A program made the translations under genes and the position numbers. Positions 8,723 through 17,956 of a stretch of 64,000 nt of DNA are shown piece after piece; the first letter of the stretch is position 1; each line of letters begins with the position of its first letter. This DNA is from Xanthomonas maliensis. Its GTDB lineage: Bacteria; Pseudomonadota; Gammaproteobacteria; Xanthomonadales; Xanthomonadaceae. The stretch lies in the NCBI RefSeq assembly GCF_009192945.1, contig NZ_NSET01000032.1, forward strand, positions 62,001 to 126,000, read 5' to 3'. The notes under the pieces are model-generated. The model made no database searches. It was not told the DNA's origin and worked only from the letters and a program-made list of their open reading frames with translations.

Positions 8723-9972
8723 CGGATTCCCCGGTCCGGGCTGACCCAGATGGCGCGCTTGCCACGGCGCTTGAGCAAGGTTTTGGGCAAGGCGACCACG
8801 GTCGTGCAGAGGCTGAGCAACCAGTAGGCGATCGGGTACCAGATCACCCAGAAGTAGTTGCGGCCAATCCCCTTTTCGTAGCGGCGATCGATGACCAGGC
8901 TGCTGGCGAACTGCAACAGGCAGACCAGCACCATGGCGGCCGCATGCCATTCTGGGAGCAGTGCCTGGATGTGCCCCGTTGTCAGCAGCGCAATGAACTG
9001 CCTGGGCGCCCACAAGACCGCGATCAACACGATGCTGTAAGCCCACAGCACGCTCGTGATGTACTCCAGCAGCACGCCCCACATGCGTCTCTTGCGCCAA
9101 CTGAACAGAGAAGGGCCATGGCGTAGTAGCACCTCCACGCCGCCCTGTGCCCAGCGCAGCCGCTGCCGCCACAGTCCCTTGAGGGTTTCCGGCATCAGGA
9201 TGAAACACAGCGCATTGGGCTCGTAACGGATGTCCCAGTGGTCCAGTTGCAGCCGCCAACTGATGTCGATGTCTTCGGTCATCATATCGTCGGCCCAATA
9301 GCCGATGCGGTGCAGCGCGGTGCGGCGGAAACCGGCGATCACGCCAGACACGGTGAAAATACGGCCATAGACGCGTTGGGCGCGCTTGATCATGCCGATG
9401 ATGGACGAGAACTCGGCCACCTGCAGCCGGCCCAGCAGGGTCGAGCGGTTGCGGATGCGTGGATTGCCGGTGACCGCGCCCACCCGTGGGCCGCTGGACA
9501 GATGCCAGATCATCCAGTGCATGGCGAACTCTTCCAGCATCGCATCGCCATCGATGCAGATCAGGTACTCCGAGCGCGCGGCCAGCGCACCCATGCGCAA
9601 GGCGTTGGCCTTGCCGAGATTGCGGTCCAGATGGATCACGCGCAGACGCGGATGCTGCGCCGCCAGTACATCCAGGCGCGCGCCAGTGTCGTCGCGGCTG
9701 CCATCGTTGATGGCGATCACCTCGAAGTCCGGATAGCGCTGGGACAGAGCGCTACCGATGGTCTCGTCCAGATTGTCCGATTCGTTATGGCAGGGAATCA
9801 GCAAACTGGCGAACGGGTACTGGCCGAGCGCGGGTGGGTTGTTGCGTGGTCGCGCGTTCCGCTCGCGTCGGAAGAAGTAGTACAAGCCCCCGGAGATCCA
9901 GAAGAACGCCATCATGATCGGATAGAAGAAGGCAAACTGGAACAGCCAATAGACCCAGGGCGACGTGTCCAT
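8719..9972 (-). CDS. pgaC: poly-beta-1,6-N-acetyl-D-glucosamine synthase (GT2)
   Basis: A processive family-2 glycosyltransferase of 417 residues that polymerises UDP-GlcNAc into PNAG at the inner membrane. One transmembrane segment lies at the N-terminus (FAFFYPIMMAFFWISGGLYY). The catalytic domain carries SLLIPCHNESDN, AINDGSRDD, CIDGDAML (DxD-type), MMTEDIDISWRL (the ED base) and the polymerase signature QRLRWAQGG. Two or three C-terminal membrane segments follow. The ATG at 9972 lies one base after the pgaB stop; an in-frame extension upstream would overlap pgaB and was not used. Xanthomonas literature calls this locus xagABC(D) or hmsHFRS. Confidence 0.93.
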   Translation of the reverse strand: MDTSPWVYWLFQFAFFYPIMMAFFWISGGLYYFFRRERNARPRNNPPALGQYPFASLLIPCHNESDNLDETIGSALSQRYPDFEVIAINDGSRDDTGARLDVLAAQHPRLRVIHLDRNLGKANALRMGALAARSEYLICIDGDAMLEEFAMHWMIWHLSSGPRVGAVTGNPRIRNRSTLLGRLQVAEFSSIIGMIKRAQRVYGRIFTVSGVIAGFRRTALHRIGYWADDMMTEDIDISWRLQLDHWDIRYEPNALCFILMPETLKGLWRQRLRWAQGGVEVLLRHGPSLFSWRKRRMWGVLLEYITSVLWAYSIVLIAVLWAPRQFIALLTTGHIQALLPEWHAAAMVLVCLLQFASSLVIDRRYEKGIGRNYFWVIWYPIAYWLLSLCTTVVALPKTLLKRRGKRAIWVSPDRGIR

Positions 9973-9973
9973 G

Positions 9974-11863
9974 TCACTTGTCCGGGTATGGGAAGTTGCG
10001 GGCGGACATCGCCGCGCGTGCATCCTCCGTCGATGGCCTGCCAGCGATGAAGTCATCCGGATACCAGGCAAAATGGCGCACGCCCTGCGACTGCAGGCGA
10101 TGGATCTGTGCGATCAGCTGGGCGCCGCTGATCGGCGTATGGGTGCGCCAATCTACCGTCTGCAATTCGAACAGGGTGTGCTTCAGTTCGGGGTCTTGCG
10201 TGCGGACCGCCGCGACCAGCGTGTCCAGCCAGTGCTCCGGATCTTTGCTGCCTTCCATCCATGGCATGGCCATCAGGGCGGTACGGTCATAGGCCCGGTT
10301 GAACAGATCCAAGCGTTGCGCGAACCAGGCCGCGCTCTGCGGTTGCAGGACCGGTTGCGCGTAGAGATTGCGTACCGTGCCCAGCTTCGGGCGCCAGCGC
10401 TGCGCGCTGGCGCGCAGCTCCATGGTGAAGTCGATCAGTGCCTGGGTGCGGAGACCGTCGCGGCCTTCCGGCGGCAACTGCGGCAATTCGGTATCGCGCA
10501 GATAGCCATCGTCATGGAACAGAATGCCCTCCATGTACGAGTTGATGGCCAGGTCTTCGTAGATGTCCTTGATGATCTGCCGTGCCTGCGGATTGGTGAA
10601 ATCCAGGCGATACATGCCGTCGCGTTCGGGACTGTGGATGCGCAGCGCCTCACGCTGCGTCGGGTCGGGCAGTTCATAGCCCAGCACCGGCAGCCAGGCG
10701 TAGACCTTCACCCCGGCACGGGTCTTCAACTGCCAGGCGACGCGATTGAATAGATCTTCGCGCATCGGCATGTGCCGGTTGGGGAAGTACAGCGCGCTGG
10801 CGGTATTCCGGCCATCCGGATCGGCGAAGGCCTGCAGATAGACGTGGGTCGGGCCGATGCGTTTGACCCGGTCGATCAGCGTGTCCAGGTTGCGGGCCTG
10901 CTGCGCCGGATCGCTGTCGTAGAGCGCATCGAGGTCGATCTGCAGTGCACGTGTTCCATCCAGTGCAGGGTTGCGACGCAGTTCGAACGCCAGCCCTGTC
11001 ACGGTCGGATTGTTGGTGACCAGCAGGCGCGCCAGACCGTGCAGGTCGCCAGTGACCGGCGTGCTGCGGCCCTCCAGATCGAAAGAGACCGGCATGCCCA
11101 GTTGTTCGGCGATGTCGTTGCTCATCTGGTTGTAGGCGGCATATGGCCAGACGATCGCCCGTGGGCGCACGCCCAGCTCATGCTCGATGCGTTGCACGCT
11201 GCGGCCGAGGTCCTTGCGCAGGCGCTCGGCGTACTGCCCGACATCCTCGTATCGCTGTGTCTTGGGGTCGTAGATGCGGGTATTGACCGCCGGGGCCTGG
11301 TTGCCATAGGGATTGGACTGCACGCCGTGATGCAGGTTGTCGGTATGGCTGGCCACTTCGATCAGGCCGCTGGCCTGCATCTCGCGTAACTGGTCCCAGG
11401 TGAGGAAATCGTCGTGGCCAAACGGCCGGTAGCCGTAGTCGATGGTGCGATCAGGCGCCATGTCCACATAGTCGGTAATCACCGCCACCAGCGCCGGATA
11501 GTGATATGCGCGCAGGAGTGGGTAGACGCGGGTGTACATGCTGCGCAGGCCGTCGTCAAAGGTGAGCAGCACCGCTCGCGGCGGTAGCGCGGCCTCGCCC
11601 CGCGAGGCCTTGATCAGTTGCGAGAGCGAGATCGGGTGGTAGTCGTGCGCCGATAGCCAGTCCAGGTGCGCGGCGAAGTTCTGCGTGCTCACCGCATACG
11701 CATCGGCATCGGATTTTTCGCGCACATCGTCGCGGATGTCGTGGTAACTCAAGACCAGCAGGCCGTTGTCGACGGCATCCGGGTCGACCGGCGACTTGGC
11801 CTGCGCGGGCAGGGCCGCTATCAGCAGGCCCAGTACGAGCAGACGCATCAGCCTGCGAAACAT
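9974..11863 (-). CDS. pgaB: poly-beta-1,6-GlcNAc N-deacetylase
   Basis: A periplasmic or lipid-side enzyme of 629 residues with an N-terminal signal sequence (LMRLLVLGLLIAALPAQA). Residues ~40-290 form a CE4 polysaccharide deacetylase domain with SYHDI and LLTFDDGLRSMY, the metal-binding Asp/His set. The C-terminal half is the TIM-barrel glycan-binding/hydrolase (GH153-type) domain with LFHDDGYLRD and AMPWMEG. It partly deacetylates PNAG so that it can leave through PgaA. The start ATG at 11863 has GAGG upstream. The gene begins 10 bp after pgaA and abuts pgaC. Confidence 0.93.
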   Translation of the reverse strand: MFRRLMRLLVLGLLIAALPAQAKSPVDPDAVDNGLLVLSYHDIRDDVREKSDADAYAVSTQNFAAHLDWLSAHDYHPISLSQLIKASRGEAALPPRAVLLTFDDGLRSMYTRVYPLLRAYHYPALVAVITDYVDMAPDRTIDYGYRPFGHDDFLTWDQLREMQASGLIEVASHTDNLHHGVQSNPYGNQAPAVNTRIYDPKTQRYEDVGQYAERLRKDLGRSVQRIEHELGVRPRAIVWPYAAYNQMSNDIAEQLGMPVSFDLEGRSTPVTGDLHGLARLLVTNNPTVTGLAFELRRNPALDGTRALQIDLDALYDSDPAQQARNLDTLIDRVKRIGPTHVYLQAFADPDGRNTASALYFPNRHMPMREDLFNRVAWQLKTRAGVKVYAWLPVLGYELPDPTQREALRIHSPERDGMYRLDFTNPQARQIIKDIYEDLAINSYMEGILFHDDGYLRDTELPQLPPEGRDGLRTQALIDFTMELRASAQRWRPKLGTVRNLYAQPVLQPQSAAWFAQRLDLFNRAYDRTALMAMPWMEGSKDPEHWLDTLVAAVRTQDPELKHTLFELQTVDWRTHTPISGAQLIAQIHRLQSQGVRHFAWYPDDFIAGRPSTEDARAAMSARNFPYPDK

Positions 11864-11873
11864 TCCGTCCACC

Positions 11874-13916
11874 TCACTCTCCCCAATGCATTGCCGCATC
11901 GATGCCCAGACGGCGCTCGCGCCGACCGTCATAGACCGGGCGCGCCCAACTGGCACCGTATTCAAATGTCCGCCCCTGACCGAGCTGCCATTCGTGGCGG
12001 TAGGCCACGCTGGGGATCAGGGAGCTGCCGTAGCGCTGCTGCCAGTAGTTTCCCATCGAGACGGTCAGGCGATGGCGGAAGCTGCGTTCGTAGTGACGCC
12101 ATAGCTGCTGATTGAGGCGCAGGCCGAGCTCGATCGAGCGATCATGCGGCGGATTGAAATAGGGCGCATCGTCGCGACTGCCACGGCTGGCGTAGACGCT
12201 GCCCAGGCCATCGATGAGCAGGCGCGGTTGGCTCAAGAGCCGCTGCTCGATGGCGCTGCTGATCGTGTCGCGGCGGTTGCCGTCGTCGTAGCGGAACTGG
12301 CTACCGGCCAGTCGCCAGTGCATGCGTTCGTCTCGGGTGTAGTCCAGGGCCACCGCCATACTGTCGGCAGTGATGCCGGAGCTGCGCGCCTGCATCGACG
12401 CGTCTGGGTCGTTGCGTGCGGCGGCCACGCGTGCATGCCATTGATCGCTGAATTGCCAGCCCAGATTGGCGCGCAGGCCGGTCTGCCCGATGTTGTCGCT
12501 GGGATGCGCGATGGCGGCTTCCGCATCGCTACGACCGAAGCGATAGCGCACGCCGCCACTCAGCCATAAGGGATCGATGTAGCGGTTCTGGAACGTAACC
12601 GAGCGCCGATCGGTGGACGCGAATAGACGCCAGCGATCGTCCAGGATCGGCGAGTCCGCTTCCATGCTGTAGTGCTCATCGTGATTGCCCAGTGGCGAGT
12701 TGCCGCCACTGCTCGAACTCTGACTGCCTTCGGCGGTGGCCTGGAATTGCCAGCCGCCGTGGGCACGCCAGTCGCGATCCATGTGCAGCACGGAAGGCTG
12801 GTTGGGATACCGGGCAAGCAGGCTGTCGTGCAGGGGGCGTGCCAGGTCGTCGCGTTGCAACCGCATGTAGGACTCGTACATGCCGACGCGCGGCGATACA
12901 TCGCGTGGGTCCAGCGTGTAGGCCATCTGATGGCGTTCCAGTGCCCGGCGTGGCCAACCACGCATCTGATAGACACTGCCCAGTGCGGTCTGCAGACCGC
13001 CGTTGCCGGGGCCAACCGCCAGCAAGCCTTCCAGCGTCCGCTGCGCGGTGGGCAGATCGCCGCTATAGGCGTGGATCATTGCCATGTTCAGATCGGCTTC
13101 GTAACGGCCCCAGTTGGCATACGGGCTCTTGCCACCGCCCCAGCGCCACGCAGGCTCGTCTTTTTTCCAGGATTGCAGGTAGTCGATGGCTTTTTCCGCC
13201 TGTTCGGTCTCCAGGTAGGCATAGACAAGCTGCGAACGCGACTGGGAACGTCCCGGGTCGCTTTTTAGAATGCGTTCCAGCAGTGGGATCGCTTCGGCCG
13301 GGTGCCGGGTCCCCATCGTCGAATCGCTCACCGCTGGCAGCACATAGTCGGGGAGCGGATGGCCTTCCCGTTGCAGAGCGTTGGCTTCGTCGCGCACCTG
13401 CGAATGTCGGCCCAGACGGTTGAGTAGAATCAGGCGATCAAAGCGGATGCGCAGTGGTACCTGCGCCGGTGGGCGCACCTCGCGTTGCACGTACTGCTCC
13501 ATCTGCGCAAGTGCGTCTTCGGCCTCGGTCAGACGGGTGTCTTCGCTTTCGCCATAGGCCAGACTCCAGTTCACCAGCTTGGCCAGATAGTTGGATTCCA
13601 GGTGCGCCTTCTGGTCCTGGTCAAACAGCTCAGGACGCGCCTTGCACAACTGCCAGGCTAGCCAGGCATTGCCGATGTCGCTGAGCGTCAGCGTCTGCAG
13701 CTTGTACAGCAGGGCGTCGTCGGGATGCTCTGACTGGGCTCGCTCGATTGCGGCGAGTGCATCGACCCAGTGCGCTTGGTCGCGGTAACGACCGATCTCT
13801 GCAAGCCGATCGGCAGACGACGCACCGGGGCTTGATGTGGCGGCATGTCCCTTCGGCAACACCGTAGCGCATGTCAGGTACACACAGACCGCGAGCGGGA
13901 ATTTCCTGACGGTCAT
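11874..13916 (-). CDS. pgaA: PNAG export porin PgaA (HmsH/XagA)
   Basis: An outer-membrane export protein of about 680 residues, shorter than the E. coli protein (807). An N-terminal signal peptide is followed by helical TPR repeats up to about residue 400, for example RPLHDSLLARYPNQPSVLHM and EAIPLLERILKSDP. A C-terminal beta-barrel rich in alternating aromatic strands runs to the terminal HWGE. The TPR part guides partly deacetylated PNAG into the pore. ATG 13916 (MTVRKFPLAVCVYL) was chosen because it begins the signal peptide; the frame is open upstream but lacks a signal-like start. First gene of pgaABCD, with a promoter candidate about 50 bp upstream. Confidence 0.9.
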   Translation of the reverse strand: MTVRKFPLAVCVYLTCATVLPKGHAATSSPGASSADRLAEIGRYRDQAHWVDALAAIERAQSEHPDDALLYKLQTLTLSDIGNAWLAWQLCKARPELFDQDQKAHLESNYLAKLVNWSLAYGESEDTRLTEAEDALAQMEQYVQREVRPPAQVPLRIRFDRLILLNRLGRHSQVRDEANALQREGHPLPDYVLPAVSDSTMGTRHPAEAIPLLERILKSDPGRSQSRSQLVYAYLETEQAEKAIDYLQSWKKDEPAWRWGGGKSPYANWGRYEADLNMAMIHAYSGDLPTAQRTLEGLLAVGPGNGGLQTALGSVYQMRGWPRRALERHQMAYTLDPRDVSPRVGMYESYMRLQRDDLARPLHDSLLARYPNQPSVLHMDRDWRAHGGWQFQATAEGSQSSSSGGNSPLGNHDEHYSMEADSPILDDRWRLFASTDRRSVTFQNRYIDPLWLSGGVRYRFGRSDAEAAIAHPSDNIGQTGLRANLGWQFSDQWHARVAAARNDPDASMQARSSGITADSMAVALDYTRDERMHWRLAGSQFRYDDGNRRDTISSAIEQRLLSQPRLLIDGLGSVYASRGSRDDAPYFNPPHDRSIELGLRLNQQLWRHYERSFRHRLTVSMGNYWQQRYGSSLIPSVAYRHEWQLGQGRTFEYGASWARPVYDGRRERRLGIDAAMHWGE

Positions 13917-13964
13917 GAAGATCCCGGGCGCGGTTATCGTGTGGATTGAACGATCGAAAAAAGC

Positions 13965-13992
13965 AAAATATATGCCAGCAGAGGTCTGCCAA
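13965..13992 (-). promoter_or_regulatory. candidate pgaA promoter
   Basis: Read on the minus strand, TTGGCA (13992-13987) is followed after 16 bp by TATTTT (13970-13965), inside a locally AT-rich patch. Transcription would start near 13958, giving a leader of about 40 nt before the pgaA ATG. Spacing and hexamers are reasonable for sigma-70, but no experimental support is available here. Confidence 0.4.
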
Positions 13993-14855
13993 TTTTCAGT
14001 GCGCGTTGCGCCCGCCGCCGAGCGTTCAATGGTTCTGCGCGCCAAATTTTTGTCGTCCATCGCCTTCGATTCGCGTACGCGATGGTGGTGACAGGCGGCT
14101 GCGACTGTTTTTTGTCGCAGCGGGGGCAGTCGGTGCGACGCCGCCGGGCATGCGCTGCGTCAGCTTGTGACCTGCTGTGTCATTCGTTGCTGCCGCATTG
14201 TAGAAAGTCAGGCAACGCAGCAGGCTTGTGCTGATCGCGCGTGGGCGGGCGCGTGCACTGGTCGCCCCGGCTGGCATTGCCGGGGCCTCGATCGCGCTTG
14301 GGCGCACGTTGCGTGGATGGTCAAGCCGTGCGGTTGCTTGGCTGCAACGCGGGTGATCTTCATTCCACGATGCCGGTCCAGGCGCTCTTGCTGACCCCCG
14401 ACATCATCTGCACGCCGGATGGTCTGTCGCTTGCGTCGATGGCGCGGGTCTCGATCGGACATCCAGCTGCATCGGCTCGATCGACACCCTGTGCACGCGA
14501 GCCGCTGGGAGATCCACCTGCCACGTCACCACTACCGGCATCGGCACGATCCCAGGACCATTGCTGACGGTTCGCCAGCTGCCGTCACCGGGCGCATGAC
14601 GCCGTTGATGGATGCGCTGGACCTGGTCGCCTGCTTTCTTTTTTCGAGCAATCCTGCATGCGCAGGCCATGTCCGGCATCACGGGCGCGGTCAGGCGACT
14701 GAACTGGCGGGGAGATGGGCGGATCGGCGTGGTGGTGGGCGTCTCGACGTGGTCGCTGCATGGTCTGCCCTCGTCGTGGCCAAGCGGGCAGCGCATCTCG
14801 AATGACTGTGGCCGCGGGCGGCGGCAGGTTGACAGTGCCAATGGCGGAAGGCATC
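13993..14855. other. gene-poor gap upstream of pgaA and the TonB receptor
   Basis: About 860 bp with no recognisable gene. Short open frames exist on both strands, the longest being 145 codons on minus (14404-14841). They lack signal peptides, family motifs or a good ribosome site, and their codon use does not look like the neighbours'. Base composition is less uniformly GC-rich than in flanking genes (runs such as cttttttcgag near 14640). It could hold regulatory DNA, a small RNA or the remains of a lost gene; I cannot tell which. Confidence 0.4.
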
Positions 14856-14879
14856 TTCGCTGATAACGTTATCAGCGAA
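14856..14879. promoter_or_regulatory. 24-bp perfect palindrome, LacI-family-type operator
   Basis: The two 12-bp halves are exact reverse complements around a central CG; the core is GCTGATAACGTTATCAGC. An even palindrome with an AACGTT centre is typical of LacI/GalR operators. It lies 195 bp upstream of the earliest possible start of the carbohydrate-type TonB receptor. The gene on the other side (pgaA) begins more than 900 bp away, so the receptor is the likely target. The sequence differs from the sites seen near nagQ and suxA/suxC, and no LacI gene is adjacent. Confidence 0.6.
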
Positions 14880-15074
14880 TGGGAGTGTCTCCCGTCTCAT
14901 TGCTTCACCGCTGGCCGATTCGCATCGACTGGCGTTTCGATCCTTGCGCTGCGAAGGCGCACCGATCGCTGGCGGCGATCCGGCACAGGGGACGGATCGT
15001 GGCTTCGCGCGCATTGCGCGCTCCAGTGCAACCCGAAGGTTGCGACCTGACGTACCAGCCACGAGGTCAATGCA

Positions 15075-17885
15075 ATGATGTTTCCCTGCGTTTTTCCGTT
15101 GTCTTCCGAGCTTTCCCATACGCGCCGCATGCAGCCGGACGAGGCGCATGCTTCTCCCTACGCTGCGTCGTCTATCGCCCAGGGGCCGCGCGCCTCCGGC
15201 CCCGGTTCGTTTGGCCGGAGGCAAGGGTGGCGCCTTTCACGCGATGCGGCGCGTGGGCAAGCCGTCCAACCTGCGGCATTGAGCGTGGCCGTTCGCGCCT
15301 TGCTGATCGCCAGCGCAGCGGCGACCGGCACGATGGCGCTGCCGGCATCTGCGCAGCAACAGGCAGCGCCCGCGTCGGCACAGGCGCAATCTGCACCCGC
15401 CTCGGCGCCAGCCGATCCTTCGGTGTCCACCCTGGACGAAGTCAAGGTGGTGGGTTACCAGGCCAGCCTGGGCAAGGCGCTCAACGTCAAGCGCAATGCA
15501 GATGCCATCGTCGATGCGATCAGCGCCGAGGATATCGGCAAGTTTCCCGATACCAACGTCGCCGAATCGCTGTCGCGCGTCTCCGGGATCACGGTGGATC
15601 GGCAGTTCGGCGAAGGCGAGAAGGTCAGCATTCTCGGTACCGATCCGGCACTCAATCGCGTGCTGCTCAATGGCCAGACCATCGCGTCCACCAGTTGGGG
15701 CGGCGACCCCAACGATCCGGACAGTCGCTCCTTCAACTACAGCACGCTGGCACCGGAAGTGGTCGGCTTGATGGAGGTGTACAAGACGCCGGAAGCGCGC
15801 ATCGACGAAGGCTCGATCGGCGGCACCGTCATCGTGCATACCCGCAAGCCGCTGGACCTGGAGCGCAATGCCCTGACCGGTACGGTGAGCTACGGTTACA
15901 ACGATCGTTCCGAAGAGGGCAAGCCGAACGCTTCGCTGCTGTACAGCTGGAAGAACCAGGACGAAACCCTGGGCGTCCTGACGTCGGTGATGCGGTCCCA
16001 GCGCGTGCTGCGCCGCGACGGCGTGGAGATCTTCGGCTACGACAAGGTTGCTGACGCCGCTTTCCCGCCCGAGGTCGTCGGCAGCAACACCGGCGTGTTC
16101 CCGACCTCGATCAACACCGCGCTGTTCCAGCAGACCCGAAAGCGCGATGGCATCAGCGCCGCGCTGCAATGGAAGCCCGATGCCGACTTCGAGCTCAACC
16201 TGACCGGCCTGTACGTCACCGAGAGCTTCGACAACTACAACCAGAGTCGTTATGGCTACTGGGGCTCCAATCCCGGCGATGCGCGGGCATTGGGCTTCGA
16301 GAATGGCGTAGCGACATCCGGCACCTTCGGCGATCAGTCCAGCACCTTCCTCGACGGCTATCTGCGCAATAGCGAAGTCAATACCGGCAGTATCCAGCTG
16401 CGTGCCGATTGGCACGGCGATGGCTGGAATGCGTCCAGCCAGGTGGGTTACACCAGCTCGCAAGGGGGCGCCGAGCGCATCTACGGCATCCAGTTCCGCA
16501 ATCTGGCCGGCTACAGCTACGGCATCGACGGCCGCCATACCGCGATGGATTACAGCACCGACCCGACCGATGCCTCCGCGATGCAGCTCAACAACGCGTC
16601 GGCCAGCCATAGTCCGCAATACGACAAGGAGCGCTATCTGCAGTTGGACTTCGACCATGCCGTGGAGTGGGGGCCGTTCACCCAATTGCTGACCGGCATC
16701 AAGCTGACCAATCACGCCACCGGGCAATCGTCGTACAGCCGCACCTGGGCGCCGAACGCCCCCATCACCCTGGCGGCGTTCTCGCCCGGGCTGACGCCGT
16801 CCGGCTATCTGGACGGACTGTCGACCAGCGCCGACATGCAGCGCTGGGCCACCATCGGTCGTGGCGCGATCGGTCGCTATATCGATGGCCTGGAGGGCGA
16901 TGATGGCCTGCCGATCAGCTATGCGGGCAATTACAGCATCCAAGAGCAGAACCGCGCCTGGTACCTGCAGGCCAACTTCTCCGGTGAGCGCTATCGGGGC
17001 AATGTCGGCGTGCGGTATGTACACAGCCGCGACTCTACCGATGGCTATAGCTACGCGCCCGGTGGCGGCTATACGCCGGTGAATTTCCTCAGCAGCTATG
17101 GCAAGTGGCTGCCAGCGTTCAACGTCACCTACGACCTGCGTGAGGACCTGCTGCTGCGCCTGGCCGCCTCCAAGGTGATTGCCCGTCCGCGCTATACCAA
17201 CATGACCCCGTACGTGGCCACCGACGACACCACGCTGACCGCATCCACCGGCAATCCGGGCCTGCGTCCCTACGAGTCCACCAACCTGGGCGCCTCGCTG
17301 GAGTGGTATTTCAACGACAGCAGCCTGTTGAGCGGCGAATTCTTCTCGCGCGACATTTCCAACTACATCCTCACCACCGTGCAGGACCGCGTGTTCTTCA
17401 ACAACGCCACCGGCGGCTCCAGTACCTATCAGACCTCAGTGCCGACCAACGCCGGCACTGCGAAGGTACGAGGCGTGGCGGTCAACCTGCAGCACAACTT
17501 CGGCAACGGCTTCGGCGTGGTGGCCAATTACACCTATTCCGATGCCAATACCGACGGCGACTACAGCCTGCCGTACAACTCGCGCAACGCCTACAACATC
17601 AGCCCGTATTACGAGCGCGGCAAATGGAGTGCGCGCATGAGCGTGGGCTGGCGCTCGGAGTACTTCACCCAGATCGGCCGGCTCAACGGCCAGCAGATGA
17701 CCGATGCCTTCACCCAGGTGGATGCCTCGGTGGGCTACCAGGCGACCGAGCGCTTGCGGGTGGCATTGGAGGCCAGCAACTTGCTGGACGAGACCTACTA
17801 CAGCTATATCGGCAACAAGAACCAGCCGTACTACCTGTACAAGAACGGACGCGCCGTGATGCTCAGCCTCAACTTCAAGTTGTAG
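15075..17885 (+). CDS. TonB-dependent outer-membrane receptor, carbohydrate-type (Xanthomonas/Caulobacter subfamily)
   Basis: An outer-membrane active transporter of up to 936 residues. The plug domain (about residues 110-245) has KRNADAIVDAISAEDIGKFP, NVAESLSRVSGITVDR and VEVYKTPEARIDEGSIGGTV-like text, the pattern of the large Xanthomonas/Caulobacter receptors linked to carbohydrate uptake. A 22-strand barrel follows, ending in an aromatic-rich strand (VMLSLNFKL). The start is uncertain. ATG 15075 has GAGG eight bases upstream, but the signal peptide core (VRALLIASAAATGTMALPASA) begins only at residue ~73, and codons before ~15280 are richer in A/T-ending triplets than the rest. ATG 15129 or GTG 15285 are alternatives. 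The palindrome at 14856 suggests control by a LacI-type repressor. The substrate is unknown. Confidence 0.88.
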   Translation: MMFPCVFPLSSELSHTRRMQPDEAHASPYAASSIAQGPRASGPGSFGRRQGWRLSRDAARGQAVQPAALSVAVRALLIASAAATGTMALPASAQQQAAPASAQAQSAPASAPADPSVSTLDEVKVVGYQASLGKALNVKRNADAIVDAISAEDIGKFPDTNVAESLSRVSGITVDRQFGEGEKVSILGTDPALNRVLLNGQTIASTSWGGDPNDPDSRSFNYSTLAPEVVGLMEVYKTPEARIDEGSIGGTVIVHTRKPLDLERNALTGTVSYGYNDRSEEGKPNASLLYSWKNQDETLGVLTSVMRSQRVLRRDGVEIFGYDKVADAAFPPEVVGSNTGVFPTSINTALFQQTRKRDGISAALQWKPDADFELNLTGLYVTESFDNYNQSRYGYWGSNPGDARALGFENGVATSGTFGDQSSTFLDGYLRNSEVNTGSIQLRADWHGDGWNASSQVGYTSSQGGAERIYGIQFRNLAGYSYGIDGRHTAMDYSTDPTDASAMQLNNASASHSPQYDKERYLQLDFDHAVEWGPFTQLLTGIKLTNHATGQSSYSRTWAPNAPITLAAFSPGLTPSGYLDGLSTSADMQRWATIGRGAIGRYIDGLEGDDGLPISYAGNYSIQEQNRAWYLQANFSGERYRGNVGVRYVHSRDSTDGYSYAPGGGYTPVNFLSSYGKWLPAFNVTYDLREDLLLRLAASKVIARPRYTNMTPYVATDDTTLTASTGNPGLRPYESTNLGASLEWYFNDSSLLSGEFFSRDISNYILTTVQDRVFFNNATGGSSTYQTSVPTNAGTAKVRGVAVNLQHNFGNGFGVVANYTYSDANTDGDYSLPYNSRNAYNISPYYERGKWSARMSVGWRSEYFTQIGRLNGQQMTDAFTQVDASVGYQATERLRVALEASNLLDETYYSYIGNKNQPYYLYKNGRAVMLSLNFKL

Positions 17886-17904
17886 CCGGCACGATCCCAC
17901 GGCG

Positions 17905-17935
17905 GACGGGCGCAACGTGTCGGTTTGCGCCCGTC
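17905..17935. terminator. hairpin between the convergent TonB receptor and cca
   Basis: Arms GACGGGCGCAA and TTGCGCCCGTC (11 bp, 9-nt loop) lie 19 bp after the receptor stop and 21 bp before the cca stop. The position between convergent genes suggests a shared terminator, although no U-tract follows on either strand. Confidence 0.55.
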
Positions 17936-17956
17936 GTGTCCGGCCCGGTCGTCCGG

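Noticed and set aside
14404-14841. A 145-codon frame on minus in the gap before the TonB receptor
   Set aside because: No ribosome site, signal peptide or motif, and codon use unlike neighbours.
15028-15043. Small hairpin GCAACC-CGAA-GGTTGC before the TonB receptor as a riboswitch
   Set aside because: A single 6-bp stem with no further conserved structure cannot support a riboswitch call.
15237-17024. A 595-codon frame on minus opposite the TonB receptor
   Set aside because: The receptor on plus has full plug and barrel motifs; the reverse frame has no recognisable domain.
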